Assembly (NCBI GenBank): GCA_045602025.1
Contig: JAZSAT010000021.1
Location: 1 to 48,768, forward strand
Length of the DNA stretch: 48,768 nucleotides
Source: RGIG5579 sp045602025
GTDB taxonomy: Bacteria; Bacillota; Clostridia; Oscillospirales; SIG627
Direction: 5' to 3'
The notes under the pieces are model-generated. The model was not told where the DNA came from and ran no database searches. It saw only the letters and a program-made list of their open reading frames with translations. The translations under genes and the position numbers were made by a program. Positions 17,342 to 24,530 of this stretch are shown here, in pieces. Position 1 is the first letter of the stretch, and the number at the start of each line of letters is the position of its first letter.

Positions 17342-17353
17342 ACGAAGTTTCGT
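17342..17353. promoter_or_regulatory. Operator ACGAANNTTCGT between the two face-to-face promoters
   Basis: ACGAAGTTTCGT, a 12-nt palindrome with a 2-nt centre, identical in form to the one at 17366-17377. Together with flanking bases it gives CGAACGAA (17339-17346). It sits at the predicted start sites of both promoters. Confidence 0.75.
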
Positions 17354-17358
17354 AATCG

Positions 17359-17387
17359 ATCATACACGAATTTTCGTTCGTTGTCAA
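17359..17387 (-). promoter_or_regulatory. Promoter of the Y-family polymerase with operator in the spacer
   Basis: On the minus strand TTGACA (17387-17382), 17-nt spacer, TATGAT (17364-17359). The palindrome ACGAATTTTCGT (17366-17377) fits inside the spacer, where a bound repressor would exclude RNA polymerase. Confidence 0.85.
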
Positions 17388-17424
17388 TGGTAAAAAATGC
17401 AAATTCATTCGTCTCGGAGGATTT

Positions 17425-17820
17425 ATGAATTTTTCTGAAAAGTTAAAAGAAGCAAGAAAAAAAGCAAAGCTGTCTCAGAGTGCCTTAGCGGAAAAGGCGG
17501 GAATCTCCTCCCGTACCCTGCAAAATTACGAGATGGGAAAACGGTATCCCGCAAGTCTTGACATTGCCCGCGCCTTGGCGGAAGCTCTCGGCACCACAAC
17601 GGAGCACCTGCTCTCCGGCGGAGAAGAGAGCATCATCAGCGCAAAGGGCGATGCCAAAGCCCAGCTTCAGGACCTGGTCCTTGCAGTATCGGGCCTCTTT
17701 TCCGGCGGTGAGATCGGGGATGAAGACAGAGACGCCGCCATGGAAGCCATCATTGCTGCCTATTGGGCAGCAAAAAAAGAAAAGCGCGGCATGGCACAAA
17801 ATAGCGGAGATAAGCGATGA
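17425..17820 (+). CDS. XRE-family repressor (ImmR/DdrO-like)
   Basis: A 131-aa cytoplasmic regulator. Residues 5-60 are a canonical Cro/cI-type HTH (LKEARKKAKLSQSALAEKAG, then SSRTLQNYEMGKRYP). The C-terminal half (about 75-120) is a helical region likely used for dimerisation. The ATG follows CGGAGG. Its stop overlaps the start of the ImmA-type peptidase by 4 nt (ATGA), so the two are translated together. In ICEBs1 the ImmR repressor is cleaved by ImmA, and in Deinococcus DdrO is cleaved by IrrE/PprI. By analogy this protein should bind the ACGAANNTTCGT sites between it and the polymerase gene and be inactivated by its neighbour. Confidence 0.88.
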   Translation: MNFSEKLKEARKKAKLSQSALAEKAGISSRTLQNYEMGKRYPASLDIARALAEALGTTTEHLLSGGEESIISAKGDAKAQLQDLVLAVSGLFSGGEIGDEDRDAAMEAIIAAYWAAKKEKRGMAQNSGDKR

Positions 17821-18290
17821 ATCAGATCCTTCGCATCGCGGGAGTATGCGAAGAGCTTTGTAAAAAGCACGACTCCCGCAACCCCTTCGAAATTGCCGCC
17901 TGTGAGGGGATCCGTCTGCGGTTTTGCCCCGAATTTCAAACCTTGAAGGGAATGTACAAGGTCATTTTGGGAGAGAGGTTCATTTTTCTCAACGGAAATT
18001 TAAAAAGGCGGGAAGCAAGAGAAGTCCTGGCTCATGAATTGGGCCACGACAGCCTTCACCGCGAAATGGCTGAAAACAGCATTGTACAGGATCATTTTAT
18101 TTTGGATATGCGGTTAAAGCCCGAGTACGAAGCAAATCTTTTTGCAGCAGAGCTTCTTTTGGAAGACAAAGATGTCCTTGAGATTTTACAAGACGGGCTC
18201 TCGGCAAAGGAATGTTCGGCACGCCTTGGCACCTCACCCGCTTTTTTGGAATTAAAGCTTTTGATCTTAAAAGAAAAAGGCCTTATTTAA
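17817..18290 (+). CDS. ImmA/IrrE-family metallopeptidase
   Basis: 157 aa with the zinc protease signature AHELGH at 72-77 (HEXXH) and a downstream glutamate in YEANLFAAELL (about 104-114) that completes the metal site. Length and motif spacing match stand-alone ImmA-type proteases. The family cleaves partner XRE repressors within or near their HTH to switch on genes after DNA damage or another signal. It directly follows, with a 4-nt overlap, the XRE gene that is its probable substrate. No membrane segment. The activating signal is unknown. Confidence 0.92.
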   Translation: MNQILRIAGVCEELCKKHDSRNPFEIAACEGIRLRFCPEFQTLKGMYKVILGERFIFLNGNLKRREAREVLAHELGHDSLHREMAENSIVQDHFILDMRLKPEYEANLFAAELLLEDKDVLEILQDGLSAKECSARLGTSPAFLELKLLILKEKGLI

Positions 18291-18343
18291 AATGGCTTTT
18301 TATACTTTTCTCTTTCGTGGTAAAAGGAAAAAACGAAAATCTC

Positions 18344-18372
18344 TTGCATTGAGAAAAAAAGTGTGGTAAAAT
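18344..18372 (+). promoter_or_regulatory. ackA promoter
   Basis: TTGCAT (18344-18349), 17-nt spacer, TAAAAT (18367-18372), about 36 bp before the start codon. Confidence 0.65.
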
Positions 18373-18408
18373 CTTCCCGTATCAATAAATGTTGAAAGGA
18401 AAAAAGTA

Positions 18409-19605
18409 ATGAAAATTCTCGTTATCAACGCAGGTTCTTCTTCCGTTAAATATCAGCTCATCGATATGACAAATGATGCGCTTCTTGCAAAGGGTATTTG
18501 CGAGCGTATCGGTATCGACGGCGGTGCTTTCAAGCATCAGGTTCCCGGTAAAGATGCTTACAAGCTCGATGTAGATATGAAAAACCACGGTGAAGCAATC
18601 TCTATCGTAGTAAAAACCCTGACCGATGCTGAGCACGGTGTTATCTCCGATCTGTCCGAGATCGGTGCAGTCGGCCACAGAGTACTCCACGGCGGTGAGA
18701 AATTCTCCGGTTCCGTTGTAGTAAACGACAAGGTAATCGAAGCCATTGAAGAGTGCTGTGAGCTTGGCCCGCTTCACAACCCCCACAATCTGACCGGTAT
18801 CCGCGCTTGCGAAGAAATTATGCCCGGTGTACCTCAGGTAGCCGTATTTGACACCGGCTTCCATCAGACCATGCCCGCATACGCTTATATGTACGCACTC
18901 CCCTACGAGTACTACGAAAAGTATAAGATCCGCCGCTACGGCTTCCACGGTACTTCCCACCGTTATGTATCCCTGAGAGCTGCAGAAATGCTCGGCAAAA
19001 AGCCCGAGGAACTGAACATCGTTACCTGCCACCTCGGCAACGGCTCCTCCATCGCAGCAGTCAAGGGCGGCAAGTGCCTTGACACCACCATGGGCACCAC
19101 ACCTTTGGAAGGCATCATCATGGGCACCCGTTGCGGTTCTATTGACCCTGCAATCGTTCCCCTTCTTATGAAGAAGGAAGGCCTCACTCCCGATGAGGTA
19201 GACGCTGTTATGAACAAGAAATCCGGTATCCTCGGTATTACCGGCTTCACCAGCGACAACCGCGATGTTGAAAACGGCGCAAAAGAAGGCAACGAGAGAT
19301 GCAAGCTTGTTGAAGATATGCTCTGCCACCAGCTGACCAAGTATGTAGGCGCATACGCTGCTGCTATGGGCGGTGTAGATGCCATCGTATTCACCGGCGG
19401 TATCGGTGAGAACAACCCCGCTTACCGCGAAAGAGTTGCAGAAAAGCTCGGATTTATGGGCGTTGAAATGGATAAGAGCAAGAACGACGGTCTCAGAGGC
19501 AAGGAAAGAGATCTTTCTACCGATGCTTCCAAAGTTCGCGTAATGGTAATTCCCACCAACGAAGAACTGATGATCGCAAAGGATACCTTTGAGCTCTGCA
19601 AATAA
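18409..19605 (+). CDS. ackA: Acetate kinase
   Basis: 398 aa, the usual length. It makes acetate and ATP from acetyl phosphate in fermentation. Diagnostic motifs are present: NAGSSSVKYQ (7-16, phosphate 1 region), GHRVLHGGEKF with the catalytic Arg, FDTGFHQTMP (catalytic Asp), RRYGFHGTSHRYV, CHLGNGSS and FTGGIGENNP. It follows AGGAAAAAAGTA and has its own promoter and terminator. The usual partner pta is not adjacent. Its codon use is strongly biased, consistent with high expression. Confidence 0.98.
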   Translation: MKILVINAGSSSVKYQLIDMTNDALLAKGICERIGIDGGAFKHQVPGKDAYKLDVDMKNHGEAISIVVKTLTDAEHGVISDLSEIGAVGHRVLHGGEKFSGSVVVNDKVIEAIEECCELGPLHNPHNLTGIRACEEIMPGVPQVAVFDTGFHQTMPAYAYMYALPYEYYEKYKIRRYGFHGTSHRYVSLRAAEMLGKKPEELNIVTCHLGNGSSIAAVKGGKCLDTTMGTTPLEGIIMGTRCGSIDPAIVPLLMKKEGLTPDEVDAVMNKKSGILGITGFTSDNRDVENGAKEGNERCKLVEDMLCHQLTKYVGAYAAAMGGVDAIVFTGGIGENNPAYRERVAEKLGFMGVEMDKSKNDGLRGKERDLSTDASKVRVMVIPTNEELMIAKDTFELCK

Positions 19606-19620
19606 AAAATAAAAGGAAAC

Positions 19621-19647
19621 AGCCTGCCAATGGCAGGCTGTTTTTTC
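19621..19647 (+). terminator. ackA terminator
   Basis: AGCCTGCC-AAT-GGCAGGCT followed by GTTTTTT. Confidence 0.92.
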
Positions 19648-19676
19648 TTGCTTTTTGTCGTACCCCGTGATAAAAT
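19648..19676 (+). promoter_or_regulatory. Promoter of the ClC transporter gene
   Basis: TTGCTT (19648-19653), 17-nt spacer, TAAAAT (19671-19676). The predicted start near 19683 rules out the ATG at 19685 as a normal start. Confidence 0.65.
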
Positions 19677-19705
19677 AAGAAAAAATGACAAGCAAGGAGC
19701 GCACT

Positions 19706-21268
19706 TTGAAAGAAACGATTCAAAACAAGATCCGCATTCATTTTCTCTCTTCCACCTTGCCCGCCCTCATTTTCGGAGCGATCTCGGGTGTTCTTACAGG
19801 TCTTGTGATCACTTTATATAAATTTTTTGCAAAACAGGCCGTCGCACTTTCCGAGGGATTTTTCCTTTTTTTGAAATTAACCCCCTGGTTTTTGATTCCG
19901 GCGTTGGCCTTGGTCTTCGGCGTTTCCCTGATTTTATCCCGCATCTACCGTAAAGAGCCCGATCTTCAGGGAGGTGGCATTCCCTCTTCCGTAGGAGCTC
20001 TGCAGGGTCTCTTTTCCTTCCGCTGGATCCAAACTGCCGTAGGAAGCTTCTTCCTTTCCCTTGTGGCTTTCCTCTTCGGAGTGCCCCTTGGCACGGAAGG
20101 CCCTTCGGTCCAGCTTGGTACCGCCTTGGGTGCCGGAGCCACCGAATATGCCCCCGAAAAGTACAAGCCCTGGAAGCGTTTTTCCATGACAGGCGGTGCC
20201 TCCGCAGGCTTTGCCGTAGCAACGGGTGCTCCCATCTCAGCAATCTTTTTCGCCATTGAGGAGGCCCATCAAAGGATCTCCCCGCTGATCGTTTTAACCG
20301 CAACCGTATCTGTTCTGACCGCTCAGATCACATCAAGCCTGCTTTCCCCCTTATTCGGTGTGGAGCTTGCTCTTTTACCCTCGCAAAATATCCCCGCCTT
20401 TCCCCTTTCATCCCTTTGGATCGCCTTGGTAGTCGGTATTCTCTTTGGTGCCTTTTCTGTTTTGTTCTTAAAATTTTATTCCCTTCTTCACCGTCTGATC
20501 AAGGGGAAACTGAAACGGGTCAAGCAAAGCATCAAAATCTTTCTGGTCTTCGCCCTCACTTTGGCTGCGGGTATGTTCTCTGAAAATTTCATTTCAACGG
20601 GACATCATCTTTTAACGGAGCTTTTCACCCTTTCCCTTCCGCTTCTTCCCCTTCTTTTGATCATAATCATTCGCTCGGCCCTCACCTTAAGTGCGAACAT
20701 TTCCGGCATTACAGGCGGTATCTTTCTTCCCCTTCTTGCCATCGGCGGCACGGTAGGAGCCCTGATCTATCGGATCTTTTCCCTTTTCGGCGGAAAAGAA
20801 GAACTTCTCCCCTTCCTTCTTTGTCTCGGGATCTGCGGCTGTATCGCAGGAATGATGAAAATGCCCCTGACCGCCATTTTGTTCGGAGTAGAGGCCTTAG
20901 GTCTTTCCTCCAACCTCCTCTTCCTTGTTTTAGTCTGTACCCTCTCTTATGCAATTCCCGAATCTCTCGGGGAAGAATCCATCGGAGAAAGAGTTCTGGA
21001 AACAAAAAAAGAAGCTCTCATTCTCAAGACCACGCGGATCGAAAAAGAACTTGAACTCACCGTCGACCCCGATGCCTTCGCAGTAGGAAAAGAAATTCGC
21101 GATATCTTCTGGCCAAACGGCGTTTTCATCCTCTCTGTAAAAAAGGCCTCCCCCGAAAGCACTCTCCTTTCCCACGACGATACCCTTCTTGTCCGTCTGA
21201 CTACCTACGATGAAGAAAAAACCATGACGGAGCTTCAAGCAATTCTCAAAGCTCCGCCGATGTTATAA
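19706..21268 (+). CDS. ClC-family chloride channel / Cl-/H+ antiporter
   Basis: 520 aa from a TTG at 19706, preceded by AAGGAG (19694-19699) at ideal distance. An in-frame ATG at 19685 would be at the very start of the mRNA with no ribosome binding site. It has ten or more membrane helices. Ion-path motifs: GGGIPS (variant of GSGIP), GVPLGTEGPSVQLG with the gating glutamate, and GGIFLPLLAIGG. The last 65 residues (TVDPDAFAVGKEIRDIF onward) resemble a cytosolic TrkA-C type regulatory domain. It moves chloride, or in the F-subclass fluoride. The gating Glu and GTEGP point to the ordinary ClC class. Single gene, sharing a bidirectional terminator with the next. Confidence 0.92.
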   Translation: MKETIQNKIRIHFLSSTLPALIFGAISGVLTGLVITLYKFFAKQAVALSEGFFLFLKLTPWFLIPALALVFGVSLILSRIYRKEPDLQGGGIPSSVGALQGLFSFRWIQTAVGSFFLSLVAFLFGVPLGTEGPSVQLGTALGAGATEYAPEKYKPWKRFSMTGGASAGFAVATGAPISAIFFAIEEAHQRISPLIVLTATVSVLTAQITSSLLSPLFGVELALLPSQNIPAFPLSSLWIALVVGILFGAFSVLFLKFYSLLHRLIKGKLKRVKQSIKIFLVFALTLAAGMFSENFISTGHHLLTELFTLSLPLLPLLLIIIIRSALTLSANISGITGGIFLPLLAIGGTVGALIYRIFSLFGGKEELLPFLLCLGICGCIAGMMKMPLTAILFGVEALGLSSNLLFLVLVCTLSYAIPESLGEESIGERVLETKKEALILKTTRIEKELELTVDPDAFAVGKEIRDIFWPNGVFILSVKKASPESTLLSHDDTLLVRLTTYDEEKTMTELQAILKAPPML

Positions 21269-21285
21269 ACAATATTTTACCAAAC

Positions 21286-21316
21286 AAAAAAGCACCCTTT
21301 CGGGTGCTTTTCTTTA
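21286..21316. terminator. Bidirectional terminator between the ClC gene and the lipoprotein gene
   Basis: AAAAAAGCACCC-TTTC-GGGTGCTTTTCTTT works on both strands. Its end overlaps the stop codon of the minus-strand lipoprotein gene. Confidence 0.85.
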
Positions 21317-23185
21317 TTTTGCTTTTGCAGTGGTGGTGGTTGTTGCACCTGCTGCAGTAGTAGTGGAAGCAGTTGTGGTCGTGGTTATAACCGCAGCCTC
21401 TTCGCCGGAAGTGATAGTTCTGTCAAAGGACAGGGTCTCCTTCAGCTTTTTGATGTTCTCCGCATGAGCGGTGTAGCTTGCGCGGAAGTTACTGGTGGTC
21501 TGCCACTCGTTGTAGCTATCGGTAAACATATCGTTGGGGTCGTTACGGACATTGTCAAAGACTTCTGCCAGAAGATCCATATAATTTGCAGTACCATAGG
21601 AAAGCTGTGCATAAATGGGATCCACATAAGCCTTCCACTCAGCAAAGGAGGTCAGCCACTTGGACTCCGTTGCTTCATTCCAATTGAATCGGAAGCCGAG
21701 GAAAGGATCAACAAAAGAATTCAGGTTCTTTTCTCTGCCCTTTTCGATGTATTCGGGATCCATGGTATCGGGAATATAACCGATGAAGGTATTACCGGTC
21801 TTGAAGAAGTCCATAGAGTAAGAATCATTGATCATGGTGATCACATTCTTGTTGTCTGCATTGACAATGTAGTTTTCTTCTTCAATACCAAAGGTAAGAA
21901 GATTGCGGAATTCGGTATCGGTTACAAGCAGCTCCAGGATCTCTGCAGCTCTTTCGGGATATTTACAGTGAGAGCTGATACCGAAGAGACCTGCATCCAA
22001 TGCAGCCTCGGTGGTAAAGGGTGCACCTCTGTAAAGAACGGTGGAGTAGCCCTTCTTTTCCCAATCTGCCTTTTCTTCCTCGGTCAGCTTCTGAACAGAA
22101 AGGAAGAAGTTTTTGTTGGTATCGGAAAGGTAGCCGTTTTTACGGTACTCAGCCTTCTGAGCACAGTAATCAACAAATGCGGTGCTTACATTGCTATTGG
22201 GGTTAAAGGTTGCATTGGTACTGCTAAGAAATTCGGTGCCGCCTACAAGATTGTCCGCAAATACCAGGGTGGTGCGACCCATATCCACGCCCTCGTAGAA
22301 TACAAGTCCCTCGGGATCGAAATCGCCGTAGATGGGTGTTACATCGCCCTCACCGGCCTTCACCTTTGCAAATGCAGGCTCCAGATCACGGATGGAGTGA
22401 AGCTTTTCAAGATCTACACCGTACTTGTTTGCAAGGGCGGTATTGATCACAAAATAAGTTGCATCGGTTTCGATGGGTCTGTTATTGGGAATACCGTAAA
22501 CGGTAGAATTTACAGTTGCAGCAGTCAGATACGCGGGATATACATAGTTGCGGATCTTCTTTTGAGTGGTATCCAGGAACGAGTTCAGGTCAAGAAGCTG
22601 CTCCTGATCGATATAGCTCATGTAAGATTCCATATCGGGGATATACAGAATATCCATCTGCACATCCTTTACCTTAGCAACATCTTTTCCCTGTTCGATC
22701 AGCTCAGCCTGCTCTTCTGCCTTTTTCTTTGCTTCCTCAGCAGCCTTTTTGGCTTCCAATCTCTTCTTCTGATCGTACTTGATTCTTTCTTCGGGAGTCA
22801 GAGAAGCCTTATATTCTGCCTCGGATTTTGCGGCAGCGGCAGCCTCCTGCTCTTTTTTCAGCTTTTCGGCAGCTTCTATAGCGAACTTATCGTACATTGC
22901 ATCCAGCCCTGCCTGATACTCTTCTTCGGTAAAGAAGCGCAGATCAATGGAAGTTTTGTATTTTGCTACGCAGTAGTTGCTGATCTTTTCTTCTACTTTT
23001 TCAAGACCTTCTTTGGTGGTCTTGTCACCCATAACAGCATAAAGAGTCAGTGCCACATTGGGTCTCTGAACTTCCTCTTCTGCTTCCTCTTCTTCATCTT
23101 CTTCGGAAGTATTGGCGCAAGAGGTCATGCAAAGAGAAAGAAGCATGATAAGCGCCAGCATAAGACTGATCAGTCTTTTGGTCAT
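21314..23185 (-). CDS. Extracellular solute-binding lipoprotein with coiled-coil insertion
   Basis: 623 aa from the ATG at 23185, which has a strong AAGGAGG box. A signal peptide with lipobox (LCMTSCANTS, Cys about 23) is followed by an acidic stretch, EEDEEEEAEEE, so the protein is anchored outside the membrane. The bulk resembles family-1 ABC substrate-binding proteins of the DUF3502/LipO type (YGIPNNRPIETDATYFVIN, then a GISSHCKYPERAAEILELL segment). Two oddities. Residues about 95-165 are a highly charged Ala/Lys/Glu coiled coil (KKEQEAAAAAKSEAEY, EAKKAAEEAKKKAEEQ) inserted in the first lobe. The C-terminus is a threonine-rich tail (TTTTTASTTTAAG). No permease or ATPase gene is nearby, so the transporter partner and substrate are unknown. 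Confidence 0.85.
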   Translation of the reverse strand: MTKRLISLMLALIMLLSLCMTSCANTSEEDEEEEAEEEVQRPNVALTLYAVMGDKTTKEGLEKVEEKISNYCVAKYKTSIDLRFFTEEEYQAGLDAMYDKFAIEAAEKLKKEQEAAAAAKSEAEYKASLTPEERIKYDQKKRLEAKKAAEEAKKKAEEQAELIEQGKDVAKVKDVQMDILYIPDMESYMSYIDQEQLLDLNSFLDTTQKKIRNYVYPAYLTAATVNSTVYGIPNNRPIETDATYFVINTALANKYGVDLEKLHSIRDLEPAFAKVKAGEGDVTPIYGDFDPEGLVFYEGVDMGRTTLVFADNLVGGTEFLSSTNATFNPNSNVSTAFVDYCAQKAEYRKNGYLSDTNKNFFLSVQKLTEEEKADWEKKGYSTVLYRGAPFTTEAALDAGLFGISSHCKYPERAAEILELLVTDTEFRNLLTFGIEEENYIVNADNKNVITMINDSYSMDFFKTGNTFIGYIPDTMDPEYIEKGREKNLNSFVDPFLGFRFNWNEATESKWLTSFAEWKAYVDPIYAQLSYGTANYMDLLAEVFDNVRNDPNDMFTDSYNEWQTTSNFRASYTAHAENIKKLKETLSFDRTITSGEEAAVITTTTTASTTTAAGATTTTTAKAK

Positions 23186-23234
23186 TTCGCGGGTCCTCCT
23201 TGAATTTTTGCCGACATCACGGCACATTAATTAT

Positions 23235-23263
23235 ATTTTACACAAAAAGGAAGAAAGTGTCAA
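23235..23263 (-). promoter_or_regulatory. Promoter of the solute-binding lipoprotein gene
   Basis: On the minus strand TTGACA (23263-23258), 17-nt spacer, TAAAAT (23240-23235), about 50 bp before the start codon. Confidence 0.8.
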
Positions 23264-23357
23264 GGTTTCTCCCCTTGTCAATATCCCTAAAAAGAGGAAT
23301 TTGAAACTGTGTTACTTGCCAAATTAAGACCTTACTGTAAAGGCTTTGTGAAGGAAT

Positions 23358-24530
23358 TTAGTCCAAATAGTCCTTCAGCTTCTTGGCACGGCTGGGATGG
23401 CGAAGCTTGCGAAGTGCCTTTGCCTCGATCTGGCGGATTCTTTCTCGGGTAATGTTAAACTCCTTACCAACCTCCTCCAGCGTACGGGTACGGCCGTCGT
23501 CAAAGCCGAAGCGGAGCTTTAATACCTGCATTTCTCTGGGCGTTAAGGTGTGGAGCACCTCGTCAAGATGCTCGCGGAGCATTGCGTAGCTTGCCGCATC
23601 GGCAGGAGCGGGTGCATCGTCATCGGGAATAAAGTCACCGAGATGGCTGTCTTCTTCTTCACCGATGGGCGTTTCCAAGGATACAGGCTCCTGAGCGATC
23701 TTCATGGTCTCTCTGACCTTTTCCACGGGAATGTTCATTACCTCTGCGATCTCCTCGGCACTTGCCTCGTGGCCCAATTCCTGAAGGAGCTGACGGGAAA
23801 CACGAAGCACCTTGTTGATGGTCTCCACCATGTGCACGGGGATACGAATGGTTCTTGCCTGATCGGCAATGGCACGGGTAATGGCCTGACGGATCCACCA
23901 GGTAGCATAGGTCGAAAACTTAAAGCCCTTGTTGTAGTCAAACTTTTCTACCGCCTTCATAAGACCGAGGTTTCCTTCCTGGATCAGATCCAGGAAAAAC
24001 ATACCCCTGCCCACATAGCGTTTTGCAATGCTGACAACAAGTCTCAAATTCGCTTCTACCAGCTTCTGCTTCGCGCTTTCTCTGGCATATTCCGTTTCCC
24101 CTTCGATCATCTGCTTTGCAAGGGCAAGCTCTTCCTCACCGGTAAGAAGGGAAACCTTACCGATCTCTTTTAAGTACATTCTTACATGGTCTTCCAGCGC
24201 AAGGCCTTCTCCCTGAAGCATCTGCTCCATATCCTGGCTGGTTTCCATAGCCTCTATTTCTTCCTCAGCCTTGAGCTCATCGATCCCGGGCTCTTCCATA
24301 ATGGAAGAAATATCCACACCGCTGGCTTCCAGTACATCGTAAAGCTTTTCCAGCTGCTCGGATTCATATTCCACATCCTCCAGAAGCTCCATGACCTCTG
24401 AGTGCTTCAAGCTTCCCTTTGCCTTTCCTTTTTCAATAATGGCGTCAAAGGCTTTTTTCAGCTTTATTTCTGCGGAAAGATCTTCGTTTTCCTTTACTTC
24501 CTCTTCCAAATCCTGTTTCTTCTTTGTCAT
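23358..24530 (-). CDS. rpoD: RNA polymerase primary sigma factor
   Basis: A 390-aa housekeeping sigma-70 factor. The N-terminal region 1.1-like acidic segment (1-120) is followed by region 1.2/2 (EDHVRMYLKEIGK; RLVVSIAKRYVGRGMFFLDLIQEGN; GFKFSTYATWWIRQAI for -10 recognition), region 3 (TINKVLRVSRQL) and region 4 (LTPREMQVLKLRFG, then TLEEVGKEFNITRERIRQIE, the -35 HTH). It overlaps dnaG by 4 nt and lies downstream of it, the conserved dnaG-rpoD arrangement of Firmicutes, so the two are co-transcribed. The many TTGACA-17-TATAAT promoters in this window are its expected targets. Confidence 0.97.
   Translation of the reverse strand: MTKKKQDLEEEVKENEDLSAEIKLKKAFDAIIEKGKAKGSLKHSEVMELLEDVEYESEQLEKLYDVLEASGVDISSIMEEPGIDELKAEEEIEAMETSQDMEQMLQGEGLALEDHVRMYLKEIGKVSLLTGEEELALAKQMIEGETEYARESAKQKLVEANLRLVVSIAKRYVGRGMFFLDLIQEGNLGLMKAVEKFDYNKGFKFSTYATWWIRQAITRAIADQARTIRIPVHMVETINKVLRVSRQLLQELGHEASAEEIAEVMNIPVEKVRETMKIAQEPVSLETPIGEEEDSHLGDFIPDDDAPAPADAASYAMLREHLDEVLHTLTPREMQVLKLRFGFDDGRTRTLEEVGKEFNITRERIRQIEAKALRKLRHPSRAKKLKDYLD

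Noticed and set aside
18382..19704. Long minus-strand open frame opposite ackA (and similar ones opposite ileS, rpoD and the lipoprotein gene)
   Set aside because: They mirror strongly conserved genes on the other strand, show no family motifs and lack ribosome binding sites; they follow from codon bias.
23312..23324. 13-nt match (minus strand ATTTGGCAAGTAA) to the ends of the repeats at 2678-2690 and 2871-2883
   Set aside because: The match does not extend beyond the 13-mer and the site lies in a short gap after rpoD; I treat it as chance.
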